Assembly (NCBI GenBank): GCA_947455605.1
Contig: CANGOX010000002.1
Coordinates: 1 to 64,000 of the forward strand
Source of the DNA: Chitinophagaceae bacterium
GTDB taxonomy: Bacteria; Bacteroidota; Bacteroidia; Chitinophagales; Chitinophagaceae
Direction of reading: 5' to 3'
Length of the DNA stretch: 64,000 nt
The translations under genes were made by a program, and so were the position numbers. Positions within the stretch are counted from its first letter, which is position 1, and each line of letters opens with the position of its first letter. Under the pieces are notes generated by a model, which saw only the letters and a list, made by a program, of their open reading frames with translations, had not been told where the DNA came from and did no database searches. Shown in pieces: positions 1 through 9,568 of the stretch.

Positions 1-1656
1 CAGCATAGAAGGTACGTGTTCATATCCAAAACCGCAATCCATTTTCCAGGCAGGCGATTGTTTTTCCCTTGAAGTGTGGAATGCCACAATGGTATCGTTC
101 ATGGTCTTGCCATATACAAAGCGCCCATCTGCCGAAATACCGATGGATTCCCGCACCGTTGATTCATTATTTCTCCATAGGGTAGTACCTTTTTCAAAAT
201 CGATAGCCGTAAGGTAACGGTCGGGAGCTACAATATACACCACATCATCTTTGATCACAGGGATACAGGCTGCCGGTGAAAAATTGCGCACCGCAGACCC
301 ATTATTCCATTTCCAGTTAAGCTTACCATCTAAAGTATTGAGCGAATAAAGGTTCCGGTCCCAGGCACCAAAGAGGATACTTCCTTTGTAAAGAACCGGT
401 GTGCTCACAACGGGCCCATCCAGTTCATCAAAATTCCATATTTCTTTACCTGAACCCAGATCAATTGCCCTGAAATGATGGTCGCTGCCACCTATATAAA
501 CCGTATTATGATCTATTAAAGGGCAACCCAACACGGCTGCACCTGTTTTGAATTGCCAGATCAGCTTTCCTTTATCTGCCGATAAACAATAGATATTACC
601 ATCACCAGAACCTAATACCAGTTGATTGCCACTTACGGCGGGCGAAGAATAAATAGCATTACCTGTACTGAACGACCATTGTTTCTTTCCGTCTGATAGA
701 GAAAGCGCATCAATCCTGCCAATACTATTCCCGAAAATAACCAGCTTGCCGGCTACTGCAGGTGTAGAGATCACATTGGCATCCGATGCATAGGTCCAGC
801 TATGTTTTACATTGGGGAAACTATCATTTACTGCATAAGAAGGCCTTGGATAGGTTTTGGTAAGATCATAATGCTGCTGCGCGAGTGGAATACCGGCCCA
901 TGTTTTTTTAGTAGTAATACCGGGGGTTCTTTCAGAGAAGAGCATGGAATCTGTTCGAACATCCACCAGGTTATATCCACCATAAGCCGCTTTGGCGCGT
1001 AGATTGGAGCGGCCCATTACCGCTGGGATCCCCTCAAAATTCAATGTATGGTTATTATGTCCATGCCCGCAGAGTACGGCAAGGGTATTGTGTTTTTTTA
1101 AACGATCAATGGCTTCATACCAGTTATCAAGCTCCTTATCAAGCGGGTAATGATTTAAAAAAACAATAGGTTTTTCAGGATCTATCTTTTTCAGTTCCCC
1201 ATCCAGCCAAACAACTGCATCACGTGGAATATGCCCATCACTCATCCGTACATAGGGCCCGGAAGCACAACCGAGAAATGTAATGCCATTGTACTCGAAG
1301 ATGAATTTATCGTTGCCGAATAGTTTACCAAAGCTTACACCACCACTTTCGCTCCAGCCGCTATCATGATTACCCGGAATAATATAATAGGGAACTTTCA
1401 GCTCACCCAGGATCTCTTTGGCCAGTTTGATCTCCGCATCAGTACCCAGTTCTGTAATATCGCCGGTGATCACCACAAATGCGATATCTGTCATCTGGTT
1501 GATATCAGCTACCGTTCTCCGCAGATCTTCTTCCGCTCCGCCATTGGGTGAGCCAATATGCGTATCGGAAAGGAAGGCAAAACGAAACGGTTTCCATTGG
1601 GCCCGGGTGCTGAGTACACTAAATAGCAGAAGCAATAAAAGAGAATACCGTTTCAT
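1..1656 (-). CDS. Secreted metallophosphoesterase with PQQ-like beta-propeller repeats (3' end outside window)
   Basis: Manual reverse translation from ATG at 1656: MKRYSLLLLLLFSVLSTRAQWKPFRFAFLSDTHIGSPNGGAEED...VITGDITELG...YYIIPGNHDSG; calcineurin-like SDTH/GDIT/GNHD motifs, then WKF/GS beta-propeller-like repeats. Missing from ORF track because it runs off the edge. Confidence 0.85.
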   Translation of the reverse strand, partial: MKRYSLLLLLLFSVLSTRAQWKPFRFAFLSDTHIGSPNGGAEEDLRRTVADINQMTDIAFVVITGDITELGTDAEIKLAKEILGELKVPYYIIPGNHDSGWSESGGVSFGKLFGNDKFIFEYNGITFLGCASGPYVRMSDGHIPRDAVVWLDGELKKIDPEKPIVFLNHYPLDKELDNWYEAIDRLKKHNTLAVLCGHGHNNHTLNFEGIPAVMGRSNLRAKAAYGGYNLVDVRTDSMLFSERTPGITTKKTWAGIPLAQQHYDLTKTYPRPSYAVNDSFPNVKHSWTYASDANVISTPAVAGKLVIFGNSIGRIDALSLSDGKKQWSFSTGNAIYSSPAVSGNQLVLGSGDGNIYCLSADKGKLIWQFKTGAAVLGCPLIDHNTVYIGGSDHHFRAIDLGSGKEIWNFDELDGPVVSTPVLYKGSILFGAWDRNLYSLNTLDGKLNWKWNNGSAVRNFSPAACIPVIKDDVVYIVAPDRYLTAIDFEKGTTLWRNNESTVRESIGISADGRFVYGKTMNDTIVAFHTSREKQSPAWKMDCGFGYEHVPSML

Positions 1657-1673
1657 GCAGGGAAGTTAGGGAG

Positions 1674-1742
1674 GATTAGCGGATTGCGGATTAACGAATT
1701 GGCGGATTTTATTAATCCGTTAATCCGCAATCCGCTAATTCG
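1674..1742. repeat. Inverted iterated-word repeat, family A (GGATTNGC words), site A1
   Basis: attagcggattgcggattaacg (1675-1696) is the exact reverse complement of cgttaatccgcaatccgctaat (1718-1739); 22-bp perfect stem. Confidence 0.95.
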
Positions 1743-1770
1743 TTTATGATTATTGAACTAATTTTAGGGT

Positions 1771-2130
1771 ATGAAAAAGACCGTTGTTTTAGGGGCATCA
1801 GATAATCCGGTAAGGTATAGTTATCTGGCCGTGGAAAAATTGAACCGGTATGGGCACCCGGTGGTTGCGATTGGTAAAAAAGAGGGATTGATAGGCGCTA
1901 CACATATTATTACAGAACATCCTGATGAAAAAGGAGTGGATACGGTAACCCTTTACCTGAATCCGCAATTGCAGAAGGCATATTATGATTATATCCTTTC
2001 ATTACATCCTAAACGTATTGTGTTTAATCCGGGTACTGAGAATGAAGAGTTATATGATCTGGCAAAGAAGAATGGAATAGAACCGATGGAAGCCTGTACC
2101 TTGGTTTTGTTGGGAACAGGGCAGTATTAG
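1771..2130 (+). CDS. CoA-binding domain protein
   Basis: 119 aa, KTVVLGASDNPVRYSYLAVEKLNRYGHPVVAIG, CoA-binding Rossmann fold pattern. Confidence 0.85.
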   Translation: MKKTVVLGASDNPVRYSYLAVEKLNRYGHPVVAIGKKEGLIGATHIITEHPDEKGVDTVTLYLNPQLQKAYYDYILSLHPKRIVFNPGTENEELYDLAKKNGIEPMEACTLVLLGTGQY

Positions 2131-2138
2131 TATCATGA

Positions 2139-2160
2139 TTGTTGGTCATAAGACCAACAA
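2139..2160 (+). other. Intergenic hairpin between two co-directional genes
   Basis: ttgttggtc-ataa-gaccaacaa, 9-bp perfect stem, tetraloop. Confidence 0.6.
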
Positions 2161-2176
2161 CGGCTAAAAAGTTATC

Positions 2177-2776
2177 ATGCATTTCATTTCTTACATACCG
2201 CTAATCATTGCCTGGCTGATTTTTGGATTATCGCATTCTTTCCTGGCATCGGGTTTCGTAAAGCAGGCGGCTATAAAAATAATGAATGGGTCTTATAAGT
2301 ATTACCGTTTCCTGTATTCCGTTTTTGCAACACTGTTATTGATCATAGTAGTAGATATACATGTGTCAACGGTTTCTTTACCTGTCTGGCAACCTTTGTT
2401 GGTTGAAAAGATCATTGCCATAATGCTGATCATTGCCGGTCTTGCCATCATGATCGCCTGCACTAAAAAATATTTTATGGACCTGAGCGGAATTGATGCC
2501 ATACTGGGTAAATCAGCCCCGCTTGTTTTACAAACCAAGGGCATGCATACCTATGTTCGCCATCCTTTATACACGGGCACTCTTCTTTTTGTATGGGCGG
2601 TCTATTTATATGCCCCTTACTGGAATAACCTGATCAGTTGTATTTGTATTACATTATATACTTTGATAGGAATGTATTTTGAGGAGAAGAAACTGGTGGT
2701 GGAATATGGTGATGCTTATGTGGAATACCAAAAGCAGGTGCCGGCCTTATTGCCTCTTAAGTATGGAAGGGTATAA
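2177..2776 (+). CDS. Isoprenylcysteine carboxyl methyltransferase/NnrU-like membrane protein
   Basis: Multi-TM 199 aa with GMHTYVRHPLYTGTLLF and FEEKKLVVEYGDAYVEYQKQVPALLP motifs typical of the ICMT-like family. Confidence 0.8.
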   Translation: MHFISYIPLIIAWLIFGLSHSFLASGFVKQAAIKIMNGSYKYYRFLYSVFATLLLIIVVDIHVSTVSLPVWQPLLVEKIIAIMLIIAGLAIMIACTKKYFMDLSGIDAILGKSAPLVLQTKGMHTYVRHPLYTGTLLFVWAVYLYAPYWNNLISCICITLYTLIGMYFEEKKLVVEYGDAYVEYQKQVPALLPLKYGRV

Positions 2777-2779
2777 ATA

Positions 2780-2814
2780 AAAAGTGCAGAGCATTACTGC
2801 CTAGCACTTTTTTG
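2780..2814. terminator. Putative terminator
   Basis: aaaagtgc ... gcactttttt stem followed by T-run downstream of the 2776 stop, between convergent genes. Confidence 0.6.
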
Positions 2815-2861
2815 CTTGTTTACTTTTACTATTTTTTTTCAGATACCTTATTAAGCGAATC

Positions 2862-3296
2862 TTATTTTGCAAATGTTCTGAGAAAATTGACCAGATCTCC
2901 CGGACTGCGTGTTTTTCCAAAACTACCTTCTATTACATCGTCATTATCAGGGATCCTGTTTTTAAATCCAGGCATGTCTTTATGGCCAAAATAGATTTTA
3001 TACAATAAAGCGCCATCTGTTTGTTTTTGAAATGCAGGTGAAGTAAAGTCAGATGGTATACTGTTAAGGCTAACTGATTTTTTACCGTCGCCTTTACCTT
3101 TTACTCCATGACAGTTTGTACAGTGGCTGCTGTATATCTCATTTCCATTCTTAACTGAAACGGGATCAGCAATAACCGGATTTTTCATTTTCTCATATTT
3201 CTCCGGAACTTTCCAAACATCCTGCTGAGGTAAGATAAATGCATAGGCGGTTATGGTAAATGCAACAACAGCCAGTACTACAACTATGTTTTTCAT
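2862..3296 (-). CDS. c-type cytochrome
   Basis: Signal peptide plus CTNCHG haem-binding motif and KDMPGFKNRI. Confidence 0.88.
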   Translation of the reverse strand: MKNIVVVLAVVAFTITAYAFILPQQDVWKVPEKYEKMKNPVIADPVSVKNGNEIYSSHCTNCHGVKGKGDGKKSVSLNSIPSDFTSPAFQKQTDGALLYKIYFGHKDMPGFKNRIPDNDDVIEGSFGKTRSPGDLVNFLRTFAK

Positions 3297-3543
3297 AAAA
3301 TTATATTTAATAAATAATAAATAATTATTTATGTTGACAAAAGTAAATTGAAAAGAAGCGAAGAATCTATGACTTATATCAGGATTCTGAAAGTGAGTAT
3401 AATATTATCTGCAATTAGCAGCACGAAAAAATTGGCAAGCGCATTACTGTTTAAACATCAGCGGTTCAACAATGTGTTGCAAATAAAATATTCACTCAAT
3501 CTTCAATTACGCTATTGTTTGTTGTCTGACGCATAATACGATC

Positions 3544-3592
3544 TTCCACTTCATCATTCATTATTCCTTGTTCAATATTCAATATTCTTTCA
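3544..3592. repeat. Heptamer tandem tract, family I (TTCNNTN x7)
   Basis: cttccac|ttcatca|ttcatta|ttccttg|ttcaata|ttcaata|ttctttc, seven consecutive 7-nt words. Confidence 0.85.
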
Positions 3593-4350
3593 CCTTCCAC
3601 AGTTGTTGGAAGCCTGACCAATTACCACTACCCACGAAAATGCAAAATCCTTCCAAACGTATCAAAACCGGTTTCAAAGAAACGGGCATTACGGCAATAA
3701 TATTTTTCAGGAAAATCAGTTAACCTCCATTTTTCATAGATTGTATTAATATGAACTTAATTCGTTAGTTGAAGTAATACTCTTTTAGAATAGATGTTTA
3801 TATTCTATGCATTCCATTCCTGTAACAAGTATTTTCTGTCAGATACTGTAATTTTTAAATAGTTAGGTAACGGGTCTTTATTCATTTTCAGCCTTTGATC
3901 TTTTTTTACATCATTTTCAAGTTTTCTTGATAGCTGTTTTAAGTGTTGATTTTTCAATGTTCCGTTCAATTTTTAATATCGGTAATGCTGAAAAAATAAA
4001 AAAGTAAATAATTAATTATTTTTATTGTGAGTAGCTAATTAGCTATATAAGAATCAAATAATTTCTAAAGAAAACTGTGGTTTATACTACACAAATAAGT
4101 TCCTTTTTTATTGAAATGCACACTATTATTGGATGAATCCTGTAGTTGGTTTATTACAATAGCTAAAACTCTAAAACTCAATGTATATAAGACTTGTAGC
4201 ATTTTAGCTATATTTTAATTCCTTTTTAATTTTCAAAAAATATCAAAAGAAAAAATTTTAAAAAATAATTTAAAAAGTAATATTAATGATGATAGATTTG
4301 AGATGACATATTTATAGTATCCAATTATCTAACCCTTAAAACATTTCAAA

Positions 4351-5121
4351 ATGAGTAAACGAAATTTTCTAAGATTAACAACAATTGTACTTTCTTTTGG
4401 GCTCTTGTTATTCTTAGGTTGCCGCAAAAGTTATTCTCCATCGGTGGAAGATATCAACACCAATCTAAATGTGGAGTCTTATTCAAAGTCTTTAATGAGT
4501 GATACAAACTTTTCTAAATTTGTAAATGACTTTTCTACAGCGTTAATAAATCTTAGAGGTATTAGTGCTTTTGATAATTCTTCACCAACAGGAGGTGTTT
4601 CTGTATCTGATGTTTCTTTGGCGGAATCATATAAGAAAGATATTTCAAAATCTATTGCAATATTTGCATCAAAAAATCCCCGGTTCTTTTATCTAAGTAA
4701 AGAAAATAGGGAAGCCGTTTTTGCATACATTGAATCGAATGTTACAAACTCTGACTTTCAAAATAATAATAGAGAGATTGTTACACCACTATTACTGGTG
4801 AATGATAAACTTGTTGATAGAATATACAACTCTCGAAATAGTAATATTTCAGTAAATTCATTAAATTCGAGAAGTGGTAAACAAACAGTAAACAAACTGA
4901 CCACTAACTATGTAATTGGTTGTGCTCTTGCCGCTATCGGTGGTGCTTTATTATCATATGGGGATGCTATCAATGATATTAAGTACGTTATGACACAAGG
5001 ATTTACTGGTATGGCTTTAGTTAATATGGCTATAGATATTTTAGGTGCGGCTTCTCCTTGGTGGAAAGTGGCTGGTATTGCACTTGGTTTTGGAGGTTGT
5101 CTATTAACTGCTATTGATTAA
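4351..5121 (+). CDS. Hypothetical lipoprotein with hydrophobic Gly/Ala-rich C-terminus
   Basis: Lipobox-like LLLFLGCRKS; C-terminal VIGCALAAIGGALLSYGDAI...GIALGFGGCLLTAID; AT-rich context. Confidence 0.8.
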   Translation: MSKRNFLRLTTIVLSFGLLLFLGCRKSYSPSVEDINTNLNVESYSKSLMSDTNFSKFVNDFSTALINLRGISAFDNSSPTGGVSVSDVSLAESYKKDISKSIAIFASKNPRFFYLSKENREAVFAYIESNVTNSDFQNNNREIVTPLLLVNDKLVDRIYNSRNSNISVNSLNSRSGKQTVNKLTTNYVIGCALAAIGGALLSYGDAINDIKYVMTQGFTGMALVNMAIDILGAASPWWKVAGIALGFGGCLLTAID

Positions 5122-5137
5122 ATTTGAAATTAAGATT

Positions 5138-5476
5138 ATGGAACAAACAATTAAACGAAAAAATTCTTCAAATTTATATTTCTTTATATATCTGATTGCA
5201 GGTTATGGTATTGTGTTTACAAATAATATTTATATTTTTTGTGCTCTGCTATTAGCCATCATTCTAAAATTTGGGTTCAGTATAAAGAATGGAATTTCTA
5301 TAATTCAAGAATGGAGTAGACGAAAATCAGAATTTAACACCTTGGATTTTAAAACACAACGACAATCAAGAAATGTTTTAGTATTTACATATTCTGTGAT
5401 GATTTTATCATTTCTTCTAATTGTAAGTCTATTGGCTTTTAGATACAACTTCTGGTCAAGTTACCTGGTGAAGTAA
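5138..5476 (+). CDS. Hypothetical small membrane protein
   Basis: ATG at 5138 (MEQTIKRKNSS...) preferred over TTG at 5114; about three hydrophobic segments; 16 nt downstream of the lipoprotein gene. Confidence 0.7.
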   Translation: MEQTIKRKNSSNLYFFIYLIAGYGIVFTNNIYIFCALLLAIILKFGFSIKNGISIIQEWSRRKSEFNTLDFKTQRQSRNVLVFTYSVMILSFLLIVSLLAFRYNFWSSYLVK

Positions 5477-5545
5477 TTTGATATGATATTATTTGATTTA
5501 TAGTTGGCTCCCATTTCTATTCTTTTTCTTACAAATTTAAATTTT

Positions 5546-5578
5546 ACCGCCCCATTTCTATGGGGCCGGTTTTTTATT
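5546..5578 (+). terminator. Rho-independent-type terminator
   Basis: accgccccatttctatggggccggttttttatt: GC stem plus T-run. Confidence 0.8.
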
Positions 5579-5781
5579 AATGTGAAACTAATTATTACAT
5601 TAGGTTACCAGTTTATAAATATCAATAGACTCTTGATTAATAAAACGTTTATAAACTTTAAGTGACCTTTCATCTAATTTATTATCAATGAATCTGGAGG
5701 CAGAGGCTGAACAATATTCTTCAGTTATAGCAAAAGGTGGCACTTTTTCGCTTTTGCCTTACCAACAATACCTCTGTCAAC

Positions 5782-5802
5782 TTCCTTGTTCAATATTCCC
5801 TC
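5782..5802. repeat. Heptamer tract, family I copy 2
   Basis: ttccttg|ttcaata|ttccctc; first 17 nt identical to 3565-3581, same orientation. Confidence 0.8.
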
Positions 5803-7342
5803 ATCCTGCCCAACCTTCTCGGTCAAGACTCCTGTAATGAATCGCCTCCGCCAAATGCTCTGGTTTAATATCCTCACTACCTGATAGGTCTGCAATGGTT
5901 CTGCTTACTTTCAATATTCTGTCGTAAGCTCTTGCACTTAGGTTTAATCTTTCCATTGCTTTCTTCAAAAGACTTTCGCCTGCAGAATTGATTACACAAA
6001 TTTCTTGCAATATTTTACTGCTCATTTGTGCATTCGCATAAATACCGGTTTGTTCTTTGTAACGTTCTGCCTGTATGTCACGGGCTTTGATCACACGTTC
6101 TCTGATCACTGCAGAAGCTTCTCCATTTTGCTGGGCACTTAATTCACTGAAGGCAACCGGGGTTACTTCTACATGCAGATCAATTCTGTCTAATAAAGGA
6201 CCGGATACTTTGTTCAGGTATTTCTGTACAGCACCCGGTGGACAGGTACATTCTTTTTCAGGATGATTATAATATCCGCAGGCACAGGGATTCATAGACG
6301 CGATCAACATAAAATTGGCAGGAAAATCTAAAGCCATTTTTGCCCGGGAGATGGTTACGCGTCTTTCTTCCATAGGCTGGCGCATTACTTCGAGAACGGT
6401 TCGTTTAAACTCTGGTAGTTCATCTAAAAATAAAACACCATTATGTGCTAAAGAAATTTCACCGGGTTGTGGTGTGCCGCCGCCGCCCACTAAAGCCACA
6501 TCAGAAATAGTATGGTGTGGCGATCTGAAAGGACGCTTATTGATCAAGGCACTGTTCTCAGGCATTTTACCGGCTACACTATGGATCTTTGTTGTTTCCA
6601 ATGCTTCCTGTAAACTCAATGGCGGGAGTATAGTGGGTAAACGTTTAGCCAACATGGTTTTTCCTGCACCGGGTGGTCCAATTAGTATGGCATTATGCCC
6701 CCCTGCAGCCGCGATCTCCATGGCGCGTTTTATATTTTCCTGGCCTTTTACTTCACTGAAATCAATATCAAAATCGTATTGGTTGCCGAAAAACTCTTCA
6801 CGTGTATTTACCACAACGGGTTCTAATGAAGATTCATCTGCAAAAAAAGAAACCACATCATTCAGATGTTCCACTCCATATACATCTAGGTTATTCACCA
6901 TACCTGCTTCTCTCGCATTGGCTAGGGGAACGATCAATCCCCTGAACCCTTCCTTACGTGCTTGAATGGCAATGGGTAATGCTCCTTTGATAGGTTGCAC
7001 GGTTCCATCTAAGCTTAGCTCACCCATGATCACAAAATCTTTTAACCGCTGTGGTTCTTCCAACTGTTCACTGGCACCCAGTATACCAATGGCAATAGGA
7101 AGATCAAAAGCAGAACCTGTTTTACGGATATCTGCCGGTGCCAGGTTTACCACCAGTTTGGTGCGGGGCATATAAAAGTTATTGGTCTTGATGGCACTTT
7201 CTGTGCGTTGCAGACTTTCGCGTATAGCGTTATCGGGCAGCCCAACAATGGAGTAAGACTGGCCTGCACTTACGTTTACTTCAATCGTGATAGAAATGGC
7301 TTCTACGCCATACACGGCGCTGCCAAAAGTTTTCACCAGCAT
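5801..7342 (-). CDS. comM: YifB/ComM family Mg chelatase-like AAA+ ATPase
   Basis: 513 aa; GPPGAGKTMLAKRLPTILPP, FRSPHHTISDVALVGGG, CACGYYNHPEKECTC. Confidence 0.95.
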   Translation of the reverse strand: MLVKTFGSAVYGVEAISITIEVNVSAGQSYSIVGLPDNAIRESLQRTESAIKTNNFYMPRTKLVVNLAPADIRKTGSAFDLPIAIGILGASEQLEEPQRLKDFVIMGELSLDGTVQPIKGALPIAIQARKEGFRGLIVPLANAREAGMVNNLDVYGVEHLNDVVSFFADESSLEPVVVNTREEFFGNQYDFDIDFSEVKGQENIKRAMEIAAAGGHNAILIGPPGAGKTMLAKRLPTILPPLSLQEALETTKIHSVAGKMPENSALINKRPFRSPHHTISDVALVGGGGTPQPGEISLAHNGVLFLDELPEFKRTVLEVMRQPMEERRVTISRAKMALDFPANFMLIASMNPCACGYYNHPEKECTCPPGAVQKYLNKVSGPLLDRIDLHVEVTPVAFSELSAQQNGEASAVIRERVIKARDIQAERYKEQTGIYANAQMSSKILQEICVINSAGESLLKKAMERLNLSARAYDRILKVSRTIADLSGSEDIKPEHLAEAIHYRSLDREGWAG

Positions 7343-7525
7343 ACTTACCTGTTTTCTTTACTGCAAACCATATGCGTGGTCTGTTTGCAGCTACGCTTTA
7401 TAATAGTGGCAATTTGTGTAAGGGGATTACATTCGAAAAGCTGCCAATTACAAGCGAAAGATAAGGCTATGCCGGATCTTGAAATAGCGTATTTATACCT
7501 GATTTTAGATGGGTCTTTTCAAAAA

Positions 7526-8299
7526 TCAGTTCCACTGAATCGCAAAATACAAACAAGGTGTTTTGCCTACATTGGTCAGGTTATGGGGTATCATAGAAGA
7601 TAAGTAAACCACATCACTGCCATTGGCTTTGGGATGTTCGTTGGCGATCGACATTTCTGCATTGCCATCGAGCATCAATATGATCTCTTCGTTCTTATGG
7701 GTATGGGGTGGGTGACTGTTAAACCCTTCATTCAGTTGGGTTACATGTATATCAAATCTGTTCAACATAGTGGTTTGTCTATCGAATAACTGACGGGTAC
7801 TTCCCTTGTCTGTTTTCTTAACCACCATATCATTCCAGTTCATCACAAAAGAGGCACCGGCATTTTTACCTCTCTCGGCATTGGAAGCCTGTATTGACCG
7901 GTAATTCATTTCATAATATTCTGCATCGGCATCTGTGTTATTGGTGATACTGATTTTATCGCCCGGCAAAACCACCATAATGGAGCCTCTGTCTAACAAC
8001 GATACCTGGTTGTTGAGGTTTACAGAAACCGGCCCTTTCTTAATAATAAAAAAACGTTCATATCCACTGGCATCGGCTTTGTACGTGATGGATTTTCCTT
8101 TATGTAAATTGATGCCGTTCAACTGGTGCAAAGAGAGAATAGCTCCTGACCCTGAAAACATTTTTTTAGTCTGGGATGTTTTTCCTGCAGAGCTTATCAC
8201 ACTATTATCCCAACTATATACTTTGGCAACTACAGTGTCTGATTGTGCAGCAGAAGCGAAACCAAACAGTAATCCGATAATCATTCCTTTAAACTTCAT
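7526..8299 (-). CDS. Cupin domain protein, secreted
   Basis: Signal peptide, two cupin-like halves incl. HPPHTHKNEEIILMLDG. Confidence 0.85.
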   Translation of the reverse strand: MKFKGMIIGLLFGFASAAQSDTVVAKVYSWDNSVISSAGKTSQTKKMFSGSGAILSLHQLNGINLHKGKSITYKADASGYERFFIIKKGPVSVNLNNQVSLLDRGSIMVVLPGDKISITNNTDADAEYYEMNYRSIQASNAERGKNAGASFVMNWNDMVVKKTDKGSTRQLFDRQTTMLNRFDIHVTQLNEGFNSHPPHTHKNEEIILMLDGNAEMSIANEHPKANGSDVVYLSSMIPHNLTNVGKTPCLYFAIQWN

Positions 8300-8305
8300 A
8301 CGATA

Positions 8306-9496
8306 TTATTTTTGATAAGTGATGGTGTTGGGATGAAAATTTTTCCATGAATGCCAGAACTCCTGATAGGCCTGGATGTTTGATAAATGACTGCCCTGTA
8401 AAGTGCCTGCCTTACAAACCCCATTCCGTTTCCAGCTGGAATGGGTTTGTGTATCCTCCAGTAATTCTTTAGAACTTCCCTGCACAAATTCAAGTGTTTG
8501 CCCGTTCATTGTTCTGTTCAGCACATAAAAACTCCTGCCATCTTCTTCAACGGTGATCAGCATGTGTGTTCCATTCAATGAATCGGAGATCATTTTTTGT
8601 TTTACCAGCTCATTCCAGTCGTAAGCTTTGTCTTTATCATTCAGATGAATACCCACTACCCATGATTTGGATTGCCATGAGAGCGAATCACGGTGTTCCA
8701 GTTTTCCTTTGATCGTGCCTTCATCAAACCCTTTCAGTTCGGCATATTGTTTATTATAGGTAGTGTCTGGTTGCAATATTTCTGAATCGGGATACAATGC
8801 CAGCCAGTCGCCCAGTCGCATTTGTGAAGAAGGCAGTTCCGTTAGCCGGCTGCCTTTTAATTTACCGGTTATGGCAATACCTGTTGCCTGCTGCCACCAA
8901 CTCTTCGTAGACAAATCTTCAAACATGGCATTGAAATGGTCCATACCCACTAATCTGAATTGCTCATTCTTTCCGTTTATAAAGGGGCTGAACACACGGC
9001 CGGTGCGGCATACGGTGCAATAAGTTACCAAAATAGGTTGCCCGGAAATACTATCCGGTACCTGGTGGTGATATCCGATAATTTCGATGGGGTATGCTTT
9101 GGCCTTATTGCCGCTTACGATACCAATGATGAGTTTATTCTTATTGGTGGTATCCTTGTATGCATTTACAAAAGTTTTTTGTTTGGGTTCGTAAAACATT
9201 TTATCTGCCAGAAAACGAAAATTAAAAAGATAGTAGATAAATCCATATAATAAGATCACCAACACAACAAGAGATTTTTGCCAGATCTTTCCTTTTGATA
9301 AGGAGTTGAGTAAAGGACCAACGATTACCAGTACACCCAATATCCGTAACCACCAGATATTAGTATGCAGAAAATAGGCAAATGAAATGGAATCTGATTG
9401 TTGACTGCCCGGGAATGGCATAATAAAGTACACTTTCAATATCTCCAGAGAGATCAGGAATAACAGGCCCAGGAGTAATATCAGCGGTTTCCGCAT
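8306..9496 (-). CDS. DUF3179-type membrane protein
   Basis: N-terminal TM segments; VTYCTVCRTGRVFSP and GNKAKAYPIEIIGYHHQV typical of DUF3179. Confidence 0.8.
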   Translation of the reverse strand: MRKPLILLLGLLFLISLEILKVYFIMPFPGSQQSDSISFAYFLHTNIWWLRILGVLVIVGPLLNSLSKGKIWQKSLVVLVILLYGFIYYLFNFRFLADKMFYEPKQKTFVNAYKDTTNKNKLIIGIVSGNKAKAYPIEIIGYHHQVPDSISGQPILVTYCTVCRTGRVFSPFINGKNEQFRLVGMDHFNAMFEDLSTKSWWQQATGIAITGKLKGSRLTELPSSQMRLGDWLALYPDSEILQPDTTYNKQYAELKGFDEGTIKGKLEHRDSLSWQSKSWVVGIHLNDKDKAYDWNELVKQKMISDSLNGTHMLITVEEDGRSFYVLNRTMNGQTLEFVQGSSKELLEDTQTHSSWKRNGVCKAGTLQGSHLSNIQAYQEFWHSWKNFHPNTITYQK

Positions 9497-9568
9497 GGAA
9501 GCTTATCGGTTTAGACGGGAAGTAAGATAATGATAATTCTGCGGGAAAGAAAAGAAGTCTTATTGAGG

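Noticed and set aside
6315-6965. 216-aa plus-strand ORF opposite comM
   Set aside because: Antisense shadow of a strongly conserved coding sequence; no recognisable protein features.
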